From Streptomyces sp. MNU76 (GTDB lineage: Bacteria > Actinomycetota > Actinomycetes > Streptomycetales > Streptomycetaceae), in the NCBI RefSeq assembly GCF_020982545.1, contig NZ_JAJKLK010000019.1, positions 868,001-932,000 on the forward strand: 64,000 nt of DNA, given 5' to 3'. The position numbers and the translations under genes are program-made. Below are positions 36,623 through 45,540 of the stretch, piece after piece. The first letter of the stretch is position 1, and every line of letters starts with the position of its first letter. The notes below the pieces were generated by a model. That model had not been told where the DNA came from. It made no database searches and was given only the letters and a program-made list of their open reading frames with translations.

Positions 36623-37507
36623 ATGGCTATCTTCCTCAACAAGGACTCCAAGGTCATCGTCCAGGGCATGACCGGTGCCACGGGCATGAAGCACACCAGG
36701 CTCATGCTGGCCGACGGCACGAACATCGTCGGTGGCGTGAACCCCCGCAAGGCGGGCACCAGCGTCGACGTCGACGGCACCGAGATCCCGGTCTTCGGCA
36801 CCGTCGCCGAGGCGATCGAGAAGACGGGCGCGAACGTGTCCGTCCTCTTCGTACCGCCGGCCTTCGCCAAGGCGGCCGTCGTCGAGGCCATCGACGCCGA
36901 GATCCCGCTCGCGGTCGTCATCACCGAGGGCATCGCGGTCCACGACTCGGCCGCGTTCTACGCGTACGCCGTGTCGCAGGGCAACAAGACCCGGATCATC
37001 GGCCCGAACTGCCCGGGTCTGATCACCCCCGGTCAGTCGAACGCCGGCATCATCCCCGGTGACATCACCAAGCCGGGCCGCATCGGCCTGGTCTCGAAGT
37101 CCGGCACGCTGACGTACCAGATGATGTACGAGCTGCGTGACATCGGCTTCTCGTCGGCCGTCGGCATCGGTGGCGACCCGGTCATCGGCACCACGCACAT
37201 CGACGCGCTCGCCGCGTTCGAGGCCGACCCCGACACCGACCTGATCGTGATGATCGGTGAGATCGGTGGCGACGCCGAGGAGCGGGCCGCCGACTTCATC
37301 AAGGCCAACGTGAAGAAGCCGGTCGTCGGTTACGTCGCCGGCTTCACCGCGCCCGAGGGCAAGACCATGGGCCACGCCGGCGCCATCGTCTCCGGCTCCT
37401 CCGGTACGGCCGCCGCGAAGAAGGAGGCCCTGGAGGCCGCCGGCGTCAAGGTCGGCAAGACGCCGACCGAGACGGCGAAGCTCGCGCGCGAGATCCTGGG
37501 CGGCTGA
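36623..37507 (+). CDS. sucD: Succinyl-CoA synthetase alpha subunit
   Basis: 294 residues. The N-terminal Rossmann-like CoA-binding domain (VIVQGMTGATGMKHT) is followed by the ligase domain with the active-site phospho-His in MGHAGAIVSGSSGTA. GPNCPGLI and SGTLTYQ are other family signatures. It pairs with SucC to form the heterotetramer. A strong hairpin terminator lies directly downstream. Confidence 0.98.
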   Translation: MAIFLNKDSKVIVQGMTGATGMKHTRLMLADGTNIVGGVNPRKAGTSVDVDGTEIPVFGTVAEAIEKTGANVSVLFVPPAFAKAAVVEAIDAEIPLAVVITEGIAVHDSAAFYAYAVSQGNKTRIIGPNCPGLITPGQSNAGIIPGDITKPGRIGLVSKSGTLTYQMMYELRDIGFSSAVGIGGDPVIGTTHIDALAAFEADPDTDLIVMIGEIGGDAEERAADFIKANVKKPVVGYVAGFTAPEGKTMGHAGAIVSGSSGTAAAKKEALEAAGVKVGKTPTETAKLAREILGG

Positions 37508-37530
37508 CCTTCGGCTCGGCCGAGCCTTCT

Positions 37531-37566
37531 GTGGGCCCGCACCCCGGTCACGGGGTGCGGGCCCAC
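37531..37566. terminator. Terminator after sucCD
   Basis: Arms 37531-37546 (GTGGGCCCGCACCCCG) and 37551-37566 are exact inverted repeats with a GTCA loop, 24 nt after the sucD stop and before a convergent gene. Confidence 0.85.
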
Positions 37567-37605
37567 CGGCGTCTCCGGGCGGGGCCGGTCCGGCGGCGTT
37601 GCCGC

Positions 37606-38707
37606 TCAGTCGGCTTCCGGATGCAGGCGTTCCGGCCCGGCGGCCGCCTCCGACCTGAGCTTGGCCCGGAGCTTCTGTTCGGTCTTGGAGAGGGGCCGGG
37701 GGCCGCTCGCGGGGCACGCCCTGGACCGGGGCGCCCGGCGGGACCGGAGGCTCGTAGTGGTCGGGGGCGGTGTGGAGGGTGAGGGCGGTGGTGGTGAGGA
37801 GAAGGGTGGTGAAGGCGATCGCGGCGTGGATCCAGCGCCGGGCGCGCAGGTCGGCCCGGGCGCGCAGGTCGACGGGCCGGGCCGGGCCGGGCCGGACGTC
37901 CGACGGGAGCGCGGCCAGGAGACGGTTGAGGTCGTCGGGGGCGACCGGCTGAGGGAGGCGGGCGGTGACCGTCTCGCGGGCGTAGAGGAGACGGCCGGCG
38001 GCGGCGGGAGTGCTGGCCTCCGTCTCGGCGGCCGTGTCGGGCAGGTCGAGGCCGACGCCGTCGTAGAGGAGCAGGGTCCGGCGGTACGGGGGCGGCAGTT
38101 CCAGGAGGGCGGTCAGCAGGGCGCGGTCGGCGGGGTCGGTCGGCGGTGGTTCGCGGCGCTGGAAGGGGCAGGGGTGCAGACGGCGCCAGGGGGAGAGGGC
38201 GTAGTCGTGGGCGGCGGCCCGCACCCAGCCCGCCGGGTCGCGGTCGACCGCCACCTCCGGCCAGCGGTGCCAGGCCAGCTGGAAGGCGCGCTCGACGGCC
38301 TCACGCGCGAGCCGGCGCTGCCCGGTGAGCAGATAGGTCTGCTGTACGAGGGTGGGGGCGCAGTACGCGTAGAGCGCGTCGAAGGCCTGGGCGGGCGTCA
38401 GGCGCGGTGAGGGCGGGACCGAGGCCGGGGTCGGATCCTCGGCATCGACGTCGGCCCCGGTGCCGAGGGGCTGCTGATACCACTCGGTCCCGCCCTGGAC
38501 GGCCGGCTCACCGGAAGGCGCGGCCGCAGTTCCGGATGAGGTTCCGTTTTCGGCGCCGAGGCCCACGCCGACACCGGCGCCCGTTCTGGCTCCGGTGCCG
38601 GTGCCGGTGCCGGTGCCGGTGCCGGAGCCCGGGCCGGTTCTGGTTCCCCTCCCGGCTCCCGTCCTGTTTCGATGTCCGGTTCCGGGCTCGGCCCCGGGCG
38701 CGGTCAC
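37606..38707 (-). pseudogene. Sigma-70-like membrane protein, frameshifted near its end
   Basis: About 366 residues when one base is removed from the G5 run at 37698-37702; the true end then reads LSKTEQKLRAKLRSEAA and stops at 37606. A long Gly/Thr-rich N-terminus (the GTGTGT stretch comes from a 6-bp repeat) precedes a degenerate region-2/4-like sigma domain (FDALYAYCAPTLVQQTYLLTG, then DRALLTALLELPPPYRRTLLLY) and a membrane helix (IHAAIAFTTLLLTTTALTL). It probably does not direct transcription as a normal sigma factor. GTG start at 38707 after GGGAGG. Divergent from DUF6350. Confidence 0.75.
38594..38626 (+). repeat. (CCGGTG)n microsatellite inside the sigma-like gene
   Basis: Five consecutive CCGGTG units, encoding a Gly-Thr stretch on the minus strand. 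Hexamer units keep the frame when their number changes. Confidence 0.8.
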
Positions 38708-38833
38708 CGGGTCGCCTCCCGTCGTGGCGACCTCCGTCGGACCAACCCTCGTACGAAAAAACACATAAGCACATATTGGGCGACACGTGCAGGAAACGTC
38801 CGTTACGCCGGTAAAGTGCGTGTCGTTGGGAGC

Positions 38834-40369
38834 ATGGCCGACGTGACGCACGCGACCGACCCGAACGACCCGGCCACCGGGCCGGGCCACCCCACCGGCC
38901 ACGCCTGGGCGGCATCGTCCACGGCACCCGGGATGCCCCTCAGGCAGGTGGAGTCGACGGCCTCCCTGTACTCGTCGTCGCGGTCCCCCCTCTCGCCGTT
39001 GCTCCGACGGGCGCGCCGCCGGTCGTCCAAGCTCGTCTCCGGGGTGCTGGGCGGAGCCCTCGCGGCGGGCCTCGGGTGTGCGGTGTTCACCGCGCTCGTG
39101 ACCGTGCTCTGGATCAGTTCGCCGTACCCGGACAGCGGGCCCGGCGGGGCGCTGCACGTGGCGGCGGCCCTGTGGCTGCTCTCCCACGGCGTGGAACTCG
39201 TCCGCACCGACACGCTCTCCGGTGCCCCCGCCCCGGTCGGCCTCGTCCCCCTCCTTCTGCTCGCGCTGCCGGTGGCCCTGCTGCACCGTTCGGCCCGCGA
39301 CCACGGGGGGGACGGCTCCGGGGTGAGCGCCCGGGCGACCTGGGCCGGACTCGTCATCGGGTACGGGACCGTCGGCGCGGTGGTCACGCTGTACGCCTCC
39401 GGGGGCGTGCTGCGCCCGTCGTGGCTGTGGGCCGCGCTCTGCGTACCGCTGCTCGCGGCGCTCGCGGCGGGCACGGGGGTGTGGGCGGCGCGCCGGGGCT
39501 CTCGGCTGCCCCTGCCCGCGCTCCTCGGAGGCGCCGCCGGGACGGAAGGGCGGCGGCAGCTGGCGGCCACCGCCGGACGGGCCGCCGGGGCGGGTGTGCT
39601 CGTCCTGACCGGTGGGGGTGCCCTGCTGGTGGCCGTGTCCCTGGTCTGGCACGGAACGGCGACCCGTGACTCGTTCCTCCAGCTGACCGAAGGGCTGTCC
39701 GGGCGGTTCGCCGTCCTGCTGCTCTGCGTCGCCCTCGTCCCGAACGCGGCGCTGTGGGCGGCGGCGTACGCGCTCGGGCCGGGCTTCGTGCTGAGCGCCG
39801 GGCACACCGTCGCGCCGTTGAGCGCGGCCGCTCCCGCCCCGTTTCTGCCGTCCTTCCCGTTGCTCGCCGCAGTTCCGGCCGGCGGGGGTGCGCCGGTGTA
39901 CTGGGTGGTGGGTGCGGTGCCGCTGGCCGCGGGGGTGACGGTCGGGTGGTTCATCGCGGGCCGGGCCGCCGCCGACCGGTCGAAGCCGTGGTCCGTACGG
40001 CGTACGGCCGCCGCGGTTCTCCTCGCGGCGCTGCTGTCCGCCGCCGCCTTCGCCTTCCTCGCCCACCTCGCCGGTGGGCCCCTCGGCGTCGCCGCGCTCA
40101 CCGACTTCGGTCCCGTGTGGTGGCGTGCGGGCGGCGCGGCCGGCGCCTGGGTGGGAGCGGTGGCACTCCCGGTCGCGCTGACGACGCGCTGGGCACGGGC
40201 ACGGCCCCGGCCCAAGGCCGCCGCGCCGACCACCGGCCCACGAACGGCGGCGGGGGTGCCGGGGCGAGGGGGCCGGGCGGGAGGGGCGGCGGGGCGCCGG
40301 GGCGCGGTGGGGCGGTGGAGGTGCCGGAGGGAACGGGCCGGAGAGGGTGCTGCATGCGCCGACGGTTGA
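38834..40369 (+). CDS. DUF6350/PerM-like polytopic membrane protein
   Basis: 511 residues as read. A polar N-terminus of 60 residues is followed by eight or more hydrophobic segments (for example KLVSGVLGGALAAGLGCAVF, LVPLLLLALPVALL, VLVLTGGGALLVAVSLVW). It lies between sucCD and purN, as does perM (Rv0955) in M. tuberculosis, a divisome-stabilising protein. The C-terminal low-complexity region is likely disturbed: the reading frame ends in GC-rich sequence at 40369, while a family-like tail (VWDPASREARWAAL) appears in another frame downstream. Confidence 0.85.
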   Translation: MADVTHATDPNDPATGPGHPTGHAWAASSTAPGMPLRQVESTASLYSSSRSPLSPLLRRARRRSSKLVSGVLGGALAAGLGCAVFTALVTVLWISSPYPDSGPGGALHVAAALWLLSHGVELVRTDTLSGAPAPVGLVPLLLLALPVALLHRSARDHGGDGSGVSARATWAGLVIGYGTVGAVVTLYASGGVLRPSWLWAALCVPLLAALAAGTGVWAARRGSRLPLPALLGGAAGTEGRRQLAATAGRAAGAGVLVLTGGGALLVAVSLVWHGTATRDSFLQLTEGLSGRFAVLLLCVALVPNAALWAAAYALGPGFVLSAGHTVAPLSAAAPAPFLPSFPLLAAVPAGGGAPVYWVVGAVPLAAGVTVGWFIAGRAAADRSKPWSVRRTAAAVLLAALLSAAAFAFLAHLAGGPLGVAALTDFGPVWWRAGGAAGAWVGAVALPVALTTRWARARPRPKAAAPTTGPRTAAGVPGRGGRAGGAAGRRGAVGRWRCRRERAGEGAACADG

Positions 40370-40565
40370 GGTGGGGCCGGAGAGGGTGCAGGGGCCGAGT
40401 TCGGGCAGGGTCAGGCGGGGGACGTGGTGGAGGACAGCGCGTTGGAGGGCGGCGTGATGAAGGGCGGCGTGATGAAGGGCGGCGCGGTGGAGGTGTCGGG
40501 GCAGAGACAGCGCGGGGTCCGGCAGCGCGGGAGGAGACGGCGCGGGTGCGACAGCGCGGAAGGGC
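40370..40565. repeat. Low-complexity G-rich stretch after the DUF6350 frame
   Basis: G-rich sequence with tandem copies of GGCGGCGTGATGAAG at about 40449-40480. No frame stays open throughout. It may be decayed coding sequence or a stretch of read errors. Confidence 0.5.
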
Positions 40566-41042
40566 GTGGCGGGGGCGCACACGGCTGCACTGCGGACCCC
40601 GGCCACTCCCACGCCCACCGCGGCCCCGCAGGCGGACGCCGGCCCAGATACCGTTCCCGACGCCGGCCGAGTCACCGTTGCCCACGCCGACCCGGGCACT
40701 GTTCCGCACGCCGACCGGGGCACTGTTCCCCGCACCGACCCTGGAGCCGGTCCCACCCCCGACGCGTCCGTCCGAGGGACCGCCGTCTCCCCGTCACCGC
40801 CCGTCTGGGACCCCGCCTCGCGTGAAGCCCGCTGGGCGGCGCTGCGCGAGGCGTTGATGCTCGGGGGCGAGAGTGATCGAACCCCCGGCTCTCCCGACGA
40901 CGGCGGCTTCGGTGGAGGTATCGCTGCCTCGGCCGCTACCGGAGCCCCGGCCCCTGCTGCCCCTGCTCCTGCCCCTCCCTCGTCCGAGGGGGCGCCAGGG
41001 GTCGACACCGGCACCGAGCTCCGGCCCGGAGAAGCACCCTGA
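40566..41042 (+). CDS. Possible displaced C-terminal part of the DUF6350 protein
   Basis: 158 codons open from ATG 40566. The middle is a Thr/Pro/Ala/Asp-rich repeat (DAGPDTVPDAGRVTVAHADP...), followed by VWDPASREARWAALREALML, which resembles the C-terminal end of DUF6350 proteins. The frame differs from that of the main gene. It may be a separate small gene, but there is no ribosome site, and its position before the terminator at 41051 suits a gene end. Confidence 0.4.
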   Translation: MAGAHTAALRTPATPTPTAAPQADAGPDTVPDAGRVTVAHADPGTVPHADRGTVPRTDPGAGPTPDASVRGTAVSPSPPVWDPASREARWAALREALMLGGESDRTPGSPDDGGFGGGIAASAATGAPAPAAPAPAPPSSEGAPGVDTGTELRPGEAP

Positions 41043-41050
41043 CCAGTGCG

Positions 41051-41087
41051 AAGGCGCCGCCCGTGGTCGTCCTCGGCGGCGCCTTTG
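41051..41087. terminator. Bidirectional terminator
   Basis: AAGGCGCCGCC (41051-41061) pairs with GGCGGCGCCTT (41075-41085), followed by TGT. It separates the convergent DUF6350 and membrane-protein genes. Confidence 0.8.
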
Positions 41088-41112
41088 TGGTGTTGACCGC
41101 CGTGCCGGGCGG

Positions 41113-41907
41113 CTACTGCGCGCCCAGCATCTCCCGCAGCGGGCCCTCCGGGAGGAGGTCCTTGCAGGACTTGGCGGAGACCGTGGTGAGGGAGTCGTCG
41201 ACGCAGGTGTAGTAGTCGCGGTAGACGAACTGCGCCGTGAAGGTGATGGCGACGATCGCCAGCGCGATCGTAGAGGTCACCAGGCCGCTGATGGCCGCCG
41301 TCCGCTGGGGGCGACCGCTCGGCTCGGGCGCCGCAGGCCGGGACGGGTCCGGCGTGGCCGGCTTCGCCCGCAGCGCGCTGACGGCCCAGTACACGGCCAG
41401 CGAACCGAGCAGCAGCGCCACGTAGGGCCAGGCGAAGAGCGCGAAGAAGAAGGCCCACATACCGCTGAGCAACGAGTACCGCGCGCGACGCTGGGCCGGG
41501 TCCGTGGGGTCCCAGCGCAGCCCACTGCCCGGCCCGCCCTCGGGGCCCTGCCCGGAACCGCCGGGCCCACCCGGTCCGCCCTGGCCACCGGGACGGTCAC
41601 CGAAGTGTCCGCCGGACGAGCGGCCGGGCTGCCGGTCGCTCCACTGACTGCCCCACGGCGAGTGGCCACCGCCGCGCCCCGCTCCGTCGTCGGAACCCCG
41701 GCCGTCGGGCCGGCGCGGCTGCCACGGCCGGTCGGGCGCGCCCTCGGGCGGCGGCGCGAACGGATTGTCGTCCGAAGAGCCTGAGCCCTGGCCCCGCCCG
41801 GGCTGCCCGGGCTGCTCGGGGGTGTCCTCGCTCTCGCGCGGAGGCGTGGGCGAGGAACTCCGCTCGCGCAGCAGGAGCGAAGGAAGGCGGAGGCTGCGGT
41901 CCGGCAT
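41113..41907 (-). CDS. Pro/Gly-rich membrane protein convergent with DUF6350
   Basis: 264 residues. The first 140 are disordered and rich in Pro, Gly, Ser, Asp and Arg. Two transmembrane helices follow (YSLLSGMWAFFFALFAWPYVALLLGSLAV and ISGLVTSTIALAIVAITFTAQFVY), with a short extracytoplasmic C-terminal domain holding two Cys residues (YYTCVDDSL, SAKSCKDLLPEG). Conserved in Streptomyces between the perM-like gene and purN; function unknown. Start at MPDRSLRLP, 41907. Confidence 0.82.
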   Translation of the reverse strand: MPDRSLRLPSLLLRERSSSPTPPRESEDTPEQPGQPGRGQGSGSSDDNPFAPPPEGAPDRPWQPRRPDGRGSDDGAGRGGGHSPWGSQWSDRQPGRSSGGHFGDRPGGQGGPGGPGGSGQGPEGGPGSGLRWDPTDPAQRRARYSLLSGMWAFFFALFAWPYVALLLGSLAVYWAVSALRAKPATPDPSRPAAPEPSGRPQRTAAISGLVTSTIALAIVAITFTAQFVYRDYYTCVDDSLTTVSAKSCKDLLPEGPLREMLGAQ

Positions 41908-42279
41908 CAGGAGTGCGTCTTCCCCTCGGTGAATACGGTCGGTGGTGTGCTCGGCGGTGACGTCGGCGGTGGACCCGGTCTCGATCTCGGCGCTGAGATC
42001 CACTGGTAGGGCATGAGCCGGCACTCCGTGAACGCCCCGCACACCGGCCGCGTTCCCGAGCCCGCTCCTGGCAGACGCTACCTCCCGGCCACGCCCCCGT
42101 CCCACGGGGGCCGTCCGAAGTGCCGGTATCGTTGCTGACGGTCGGCCGCTTCGTAGACTTCCCCGTATCGGGGGACGCGAAGCATTCGTAGGAATGCACA
42201 AGCGCGCAGGTGCACCGCACGCACCGGCGCGGTCGGCGGACCCGAACGTCCCCGCAGAACCCGTAGAAAGGGCCCCACC

Positions 42280-42909
42280 GTGGCCGCCAAGCCCGTGGCC
42301 AAGCGCCTCGTCGTGCTGGTCTCCGGATCCGGCACCAACCTCCAGGCGCTGCTGGACGCCATCGCGACGACCGGCGTCGAGGCATACGGCGCCGAGATCG
42401 TGGCCGTCGGAGCCGACCGCGACGGGATCGAGGGACTCGCCCGCGCCGAGCGCGCCGGGCTGCCGACCTTCGTCTGCCGGGTCAAGGACCACGCGACGCG
42501 TGAGGAGTGGGACGCGGCGCTCGCCGAGGCCGTCGCCGCCCATGAGCCCGACCTCGTCGTCTCCGCCGGGTTCATGAAGATCGTGGGGAAGGAGTTCCTC
42601 GCGCGGTTCGGCGGCCGGTTCGTCAACACCCACCCGGCTCTCCTCCCCAGTTTCCCGGGGACCCACGGGGTGCGGGACGCGCTCGCTTACGGCGCCCGGG
42701 TCACCGGCTGCACCGTCCACTTCGTCGACGACGGCGTCGACACCGGGCCGATCATCGCGCAGGGCGTGGTGGAGATCCGGGACGAGGACGACGAGAGCGC
42801 TCTGCACGAGCGCATCAAGGAAGTCGAGCGAAGGCTGCTCGTCGATGTCGTGGGGCGGCTCGCCCGCAACGGCTATCGCATTGAGGGACGAAAGGTAGTT
42901 ATCCAGTGA
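42280..42909 (+). CDS. purN: Phosphoribosylglycinamide formyltransferase
   Basis: 209 residues. Transfers a formyl group from 10-formyl-THF to GAR, the third step of purine synthesis. Conserved elements: LVSGSGTNLQALLDA, the formyl-THF-binding loop LVVSAGFMKIVG, the catalytic FVNTHPALLPSFPG with Asn/His, and the Asp in DDGVDTGPII. GTG start at 42280 after GAAAGGG. It overlaps purH by four bases (GTGA). Confidence 0.97.
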   Translation: MAAKPVAKRLVVLVSGSGTNLQALLDAIATTGVEAYGAEIVAVGADRDGIEGLARAERAGLPTFVCRVKDHATREEWDAALAEAVAAHEPDLVVSAGFMKIVGKEFLARFGGRFVNTHPALLPSFPGTHGVRDALAYGARVTGCTVHFVDDGVDTGPIIAQGVVEIRDEDDESALHERIKEVERRLLVDVVGRLARNGYRIEGRKVVIQ

Positions 42910-44468
42910 CCGCCGACATCAACAAGCGGCCCCTTCGCCGGGCGCTCGTCAGCGTCTACGACAAGACCGGGCTGGAGGAGCTGGCCCGCGGGCTGCACGA
43001 GGCCGGTGTCGAGCTCGTCTCCACCGGCTCCACGGCCGCGAAGATCGCCGCCGCGGGCGTCCCCGTCACCAAGGTCGAGGAGCTCACCGGCTTCCCCGAG
43101 TGCCTGGACGGCCGGGTCAAGACCCTGCACCCCAAGGTCCACGCGGGCATCCTCGCCGACCTCCGGCTGGAGGACCACCAGCGCCAGCTCGCCGAGCTGG
43201 GCGTCGAGCCGTTCGACCTCGTCGTCGTGAACCTCTACCCGTTCCGGGAGACCGTCGCCTCCGGCGCCACCCCCGACGAGTGCGTCGAGCAGATCGACAT
43301 CGGCGGCCCTTCGATGGTCCGCGCCGCCGCCAAGAACCACCCCTCCGTCGCGGTCGTCACCAGCCCCGCCAGGTACGCGGACGTCCTCGCCGCCGTGCAG
43401 GACGGCGGCTTCGACCTCACCACCCGCAAGCGGCTCGCCGCCGAGGCCTTCCAGCACACGGCCGCGTACGACGTGGCCGTGGCCTCCTGGTTCGCCTCGT
43501 CCTACGCGCCCGCCGACGACTCGCAGTTCCCCGACTTCCTCGGGGCCACCTGGGAGCGCGCGCACACCCTGCGCTACGGCGAGAACCCGCACCAGCCGGC
43601 CGCGCTGTACGTCTCCGGGACCGGCGGTCTCGCCGAGGCCGAGCAGCTGCACGGCAAGGAGATGTCGTACAACAACTACACGGACACGGACGCCGCGCGC
43701 CGTGCCGCGTACGACCACGACGAGCCGGCCGTCGCGATCATCAAGCACGCGAACCCCTGCGGTATCGCGGTCGGCACGGATGTCGCCGAGGCGCACCGCA
43801 AGGCGCACGCCTGTGACCCGCTGTCCGCGTTCGGCGGTGTGATCGCCGTCAACCGGCCGGTCAGCAAGGAGATGGCCGAACAGGTCGCGGAGATCTTCAC
43901 CGAGGTCATCGTCGCGCCCGACTACGAGGAGGGGGCCCTGGAGGCCCTCGCCAAGAAGAAGAACATCCGGGTACTGAAGGCGCCGGGCGCCCCCGCCGCG
44001 CCGGCGGAGCTGAAGCCCGTCGACGGCGGTGCGCTGCTCCAGGTCACCGACCGGCTCCAGGCCGACGGCGACGACCCGGCGAACTGGACCCTCGCGACCG
44101 GCGAGGCCCTCTCCGCCGACGAGCTGGCCGAGCTGGCGTTCGCCTGGAAGGCCTGCCGCGCGGTGAAGTCCAACGCCATCCTGCTCGCCAAGGACGGCGC
44201 GTCGGTCGGTGTGGGGATGGGGCAGGTCAACCGCGTCGACTCCTGCAAGCTGGCGGTCGAGCGGGCCGGCGCCGAGCGCGCGCGGGGCTCGTACGTCGCC
44301 TCGGACGCGTTCTTCCCGTTCCCGGACAACATCGACGTGCTGGGTGCGGCCGGCGTCAAGGCCATCGTCCAGCCGGGCGGTTCGGTCCGTGACGAGCTGG
44401 TCGTCGAGGCCGCGCAGAAGGCCGGGATCACGATGTACTTCACGGGGACGCGGCACTTCTTCCACTGA
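42906..44468 (+). CDS. purH: Bifunctional AICAR transformylase / IMP cyclohydrolase
   Basis: 520 residues. It carries the last two steps of IMP synthesis. The N-terminal MGS-type cyclohydrolase domain starts RRALVSVYDKTGLEELA and includes STGSTAAKI and KTLHPKVHAGIL. The C-terminal transformylase domain carries the catalytic Lys-His in IIKHANPCG. The family ending YFTGTRHFFH is present. Translationally coupled to purN. Two hairpins follow. Confidence 0.98.
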   Translation: MTADINKRPLRRALVSVYDKTGLEELARGLHEAGVELVSTGSTAAKIAAAGVPVTKVEELTGFPECLDGRVKTLHPKVHAGILADLRLEDHQRQLAELGVEPFDLVVVNLYPFRETVASGATPDECVEQIDIGGPSMVRAAAKNHPSVAVVTSPARYADVLAAVQDGGFDLTTRKRLAAEAFQHTAAYDVAVASWFASSYAPADDSQFPDFLGATWERAHTLRYGENPHQPAALYVSGTGGLAEAEQLHGKEMSYNNYTDTDAARRAAYDHDEPAVAIIKHANPCGIAVGTDVAEAHRKAHACDPLSAFGGVIAVNRPVSKEMAEQVAEIFTEVIVAPDYEEGALEALAKKKNIRVLKAPGAPAAPAELKPVDGGALLQVTDRLQADGDDPANWTLATGEALSADELAELAFAWKACRAVKSNAILLAKDGASVGVGMGQVNRVDSCKLAVERAGAERARGSYVASDAFFPFPDNIDVLGAAGVKAIVQPGGSVRDELVVEAAQKAGITMYFTGTRHFFH

Positions 44469-44514
44469 TTCCACTGAGCGGATGCGCTGAAGCCGTGAGG
44501 CGTGGGGCGTGGGG

Positions 44515-44549
44515 CGTGGGGCCCGTCGGTTCGTCCGACGGGCCCCACG
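44515..44549. terminator. First terminator after purNH
   Basis: CGTGGGGCCCGTCGG (44515-44529) pairs with 44535-44549 around a short loop. The upstream arm extends a GAGGCGTGGGGCGTGGGGCG tandem repeat at 44498-44520. Confidence 0.75.
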
Positions 44550-44623
44550 TCGTACGCGTGCCGCCGGGCGGCGCGGACTCCGGGGCCGGCTTCAGGCGTG
44601 GCGTGACGCCCCCGTGAACACGC

Positions 44624-44662
44624 CGAAGGGCCGTACCCCCTTCCGCGGGGTACGGCCCTTCG
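44624..44662. terminator. Second terminator after purNH, shared with a convergent gene
   Basis: CGAAGGGCCGTACCCC (44624-44639) and its complement (44647-44662) form a 16-bp stem 17 nt before the stop of the convergent membrane-protein gene. Confidence 0.8.
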
Positions 44663-44678
44663 CTGTGCTCGGCCGCGC

Positions 44679-45257
44679 TCAGTAGCGCGGGCGGTTGAAC
44701 CACGCCTTGCCGTTGGCGTTGCCGACGAAGACGGCGATCAGGATGCCCAGCACCAGGTGGACCAGGCCGATCAGGAAGAACGGGAAGACGCCCAGGACGG
44801 CTGTGATGATGCCGAAGACCAGCGCGGCGACGCGTACGCCGTTGCCGCCGGACTTGAACTTCACGGCCAGCATGATCGCGTACACCAGCCAGGCCACCGC
44901 GAAGACGGCGATCGCCACCATCTGGCCGGTGGGGATGTTGCCCAGCGCCTCCGCGAGGGCCGGGTCCTCGGTGCTGTCGCTGGCCGCGGCCACACCGATC
45001 GCGCCGATGCCGTACAGGAGCACGCCGACGACCTGGAGGCCGACGATGACCCAGAGCATGATGCGGGCCGCGTTCACCGTGCTGGGCATGGTCTCGGGAG
45101 CGCCCGGGTAGCCGCCATAGCCCTGGGAGACCGGCGGGGCGGTCGGGTAGCCGTACCCCGGCTGCTGGGGCTGGTTCTGCTGCGGGTAGCCGTAGCCCGG
45201 GGCGGGCGGCTGCTGCTGGGGCTGGCCGTACGGGTTGTTCGGGTCGCCGAAGCTCAT
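44679..45257 (-). CDS. Membrane protein with Pro/Gln/Tyr-rich N-terminus
   Basis: 192 residues. A Pro/Gln/Gly/Tyr-rich cytoplasmic head with YPQQNQPQQPGYGYP-like repeats (about 1-60) precedes four membrane helices, among them ARIMLWVIVGLQVVGVLLYG, MVAIAVFAVAWLVYAIMLAV and a final hairpin ALVFGIITAVLGVFPFFLIG / LVLGILIAVFVG. Such proteins are common in actinobacteria and unassigned. Start 45257 after GGAGGAAA. Divergent from folD. Confidence 0.85.
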   Translation of the reverse strand: MSFGDPNNPYGQPQQQPPAPGYGYPQQNQPQQPGYGYPTAPPVSQGYGGYPGAPETMPSTVNAARIMLWVIVGLQVVGVLLYGIGAIGVAAASDSTEDPALAEALGNIPTGQMVAIAVFAVAWLVYAIMLAVKFKSGGNGVRVAALVFGIITAVLGVFPFFLIGLVHLVLGILIAVFVGNANGKAWFNRPRY

Positions 45258-45410
45258 GCGGGGTTTCCTCCGTTGCCTGGTGCGGGGACGCGCGGCACGG
45301 TTCGGAGGAATGCCTGTCTTTTTGAACTGGTCACGCCCCCCGGCAGTGCCCGCGGCACTGTGTCCCAATCGTTTTATATGCCCGCCCGGATGTCCAGGGA
45401 GATACCGCGG

Positions 45411-45430
45411 GTGTTGTGCAAGTGCAACAC
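45411..45430. promoter_or_regulatory. Candidate operator upstream of folD
   Basis: GTGTTGTGCAAGTGCAACAC has perfect 6-bp inverted ends (GTGTTG/CAACAC) around an 8-nt centre, 110 nt before folD. Its regulator is not known. Confidence 0.45.
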
Positions 45431-45540
45431 ATCCGATCTTGTCCGGCACGGACGCTCCGCACGGACCGGTAGGGGGCGGAAGGCGTCCGCCTGGTGACCG
45501 GATTGGAACCCGGCACCGGTCATCCGCGAAGATTGGGGCC

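Noticed and set aside
34946..41458. A very long open frame on the minus strand (over 2000 codons)
   Set aside because: It spans sucC, sucD and other genes on the opposite strand and owes its length to GC-rich third positions. Only the segment at 37606-38707 is a gene.
42180..42279. A ZTP or other riboswitch upstream of purN
   Set aside because: The pfl blocks seen at glyA are missing, and the region is short with no convincing structure.
41597..42385. Alternative long frame over the purN promoter region
   Set aside because: Low-complexity Arg/Ala/Pro composition, and it overlaps the supported membrane-protein gene in a different frame.
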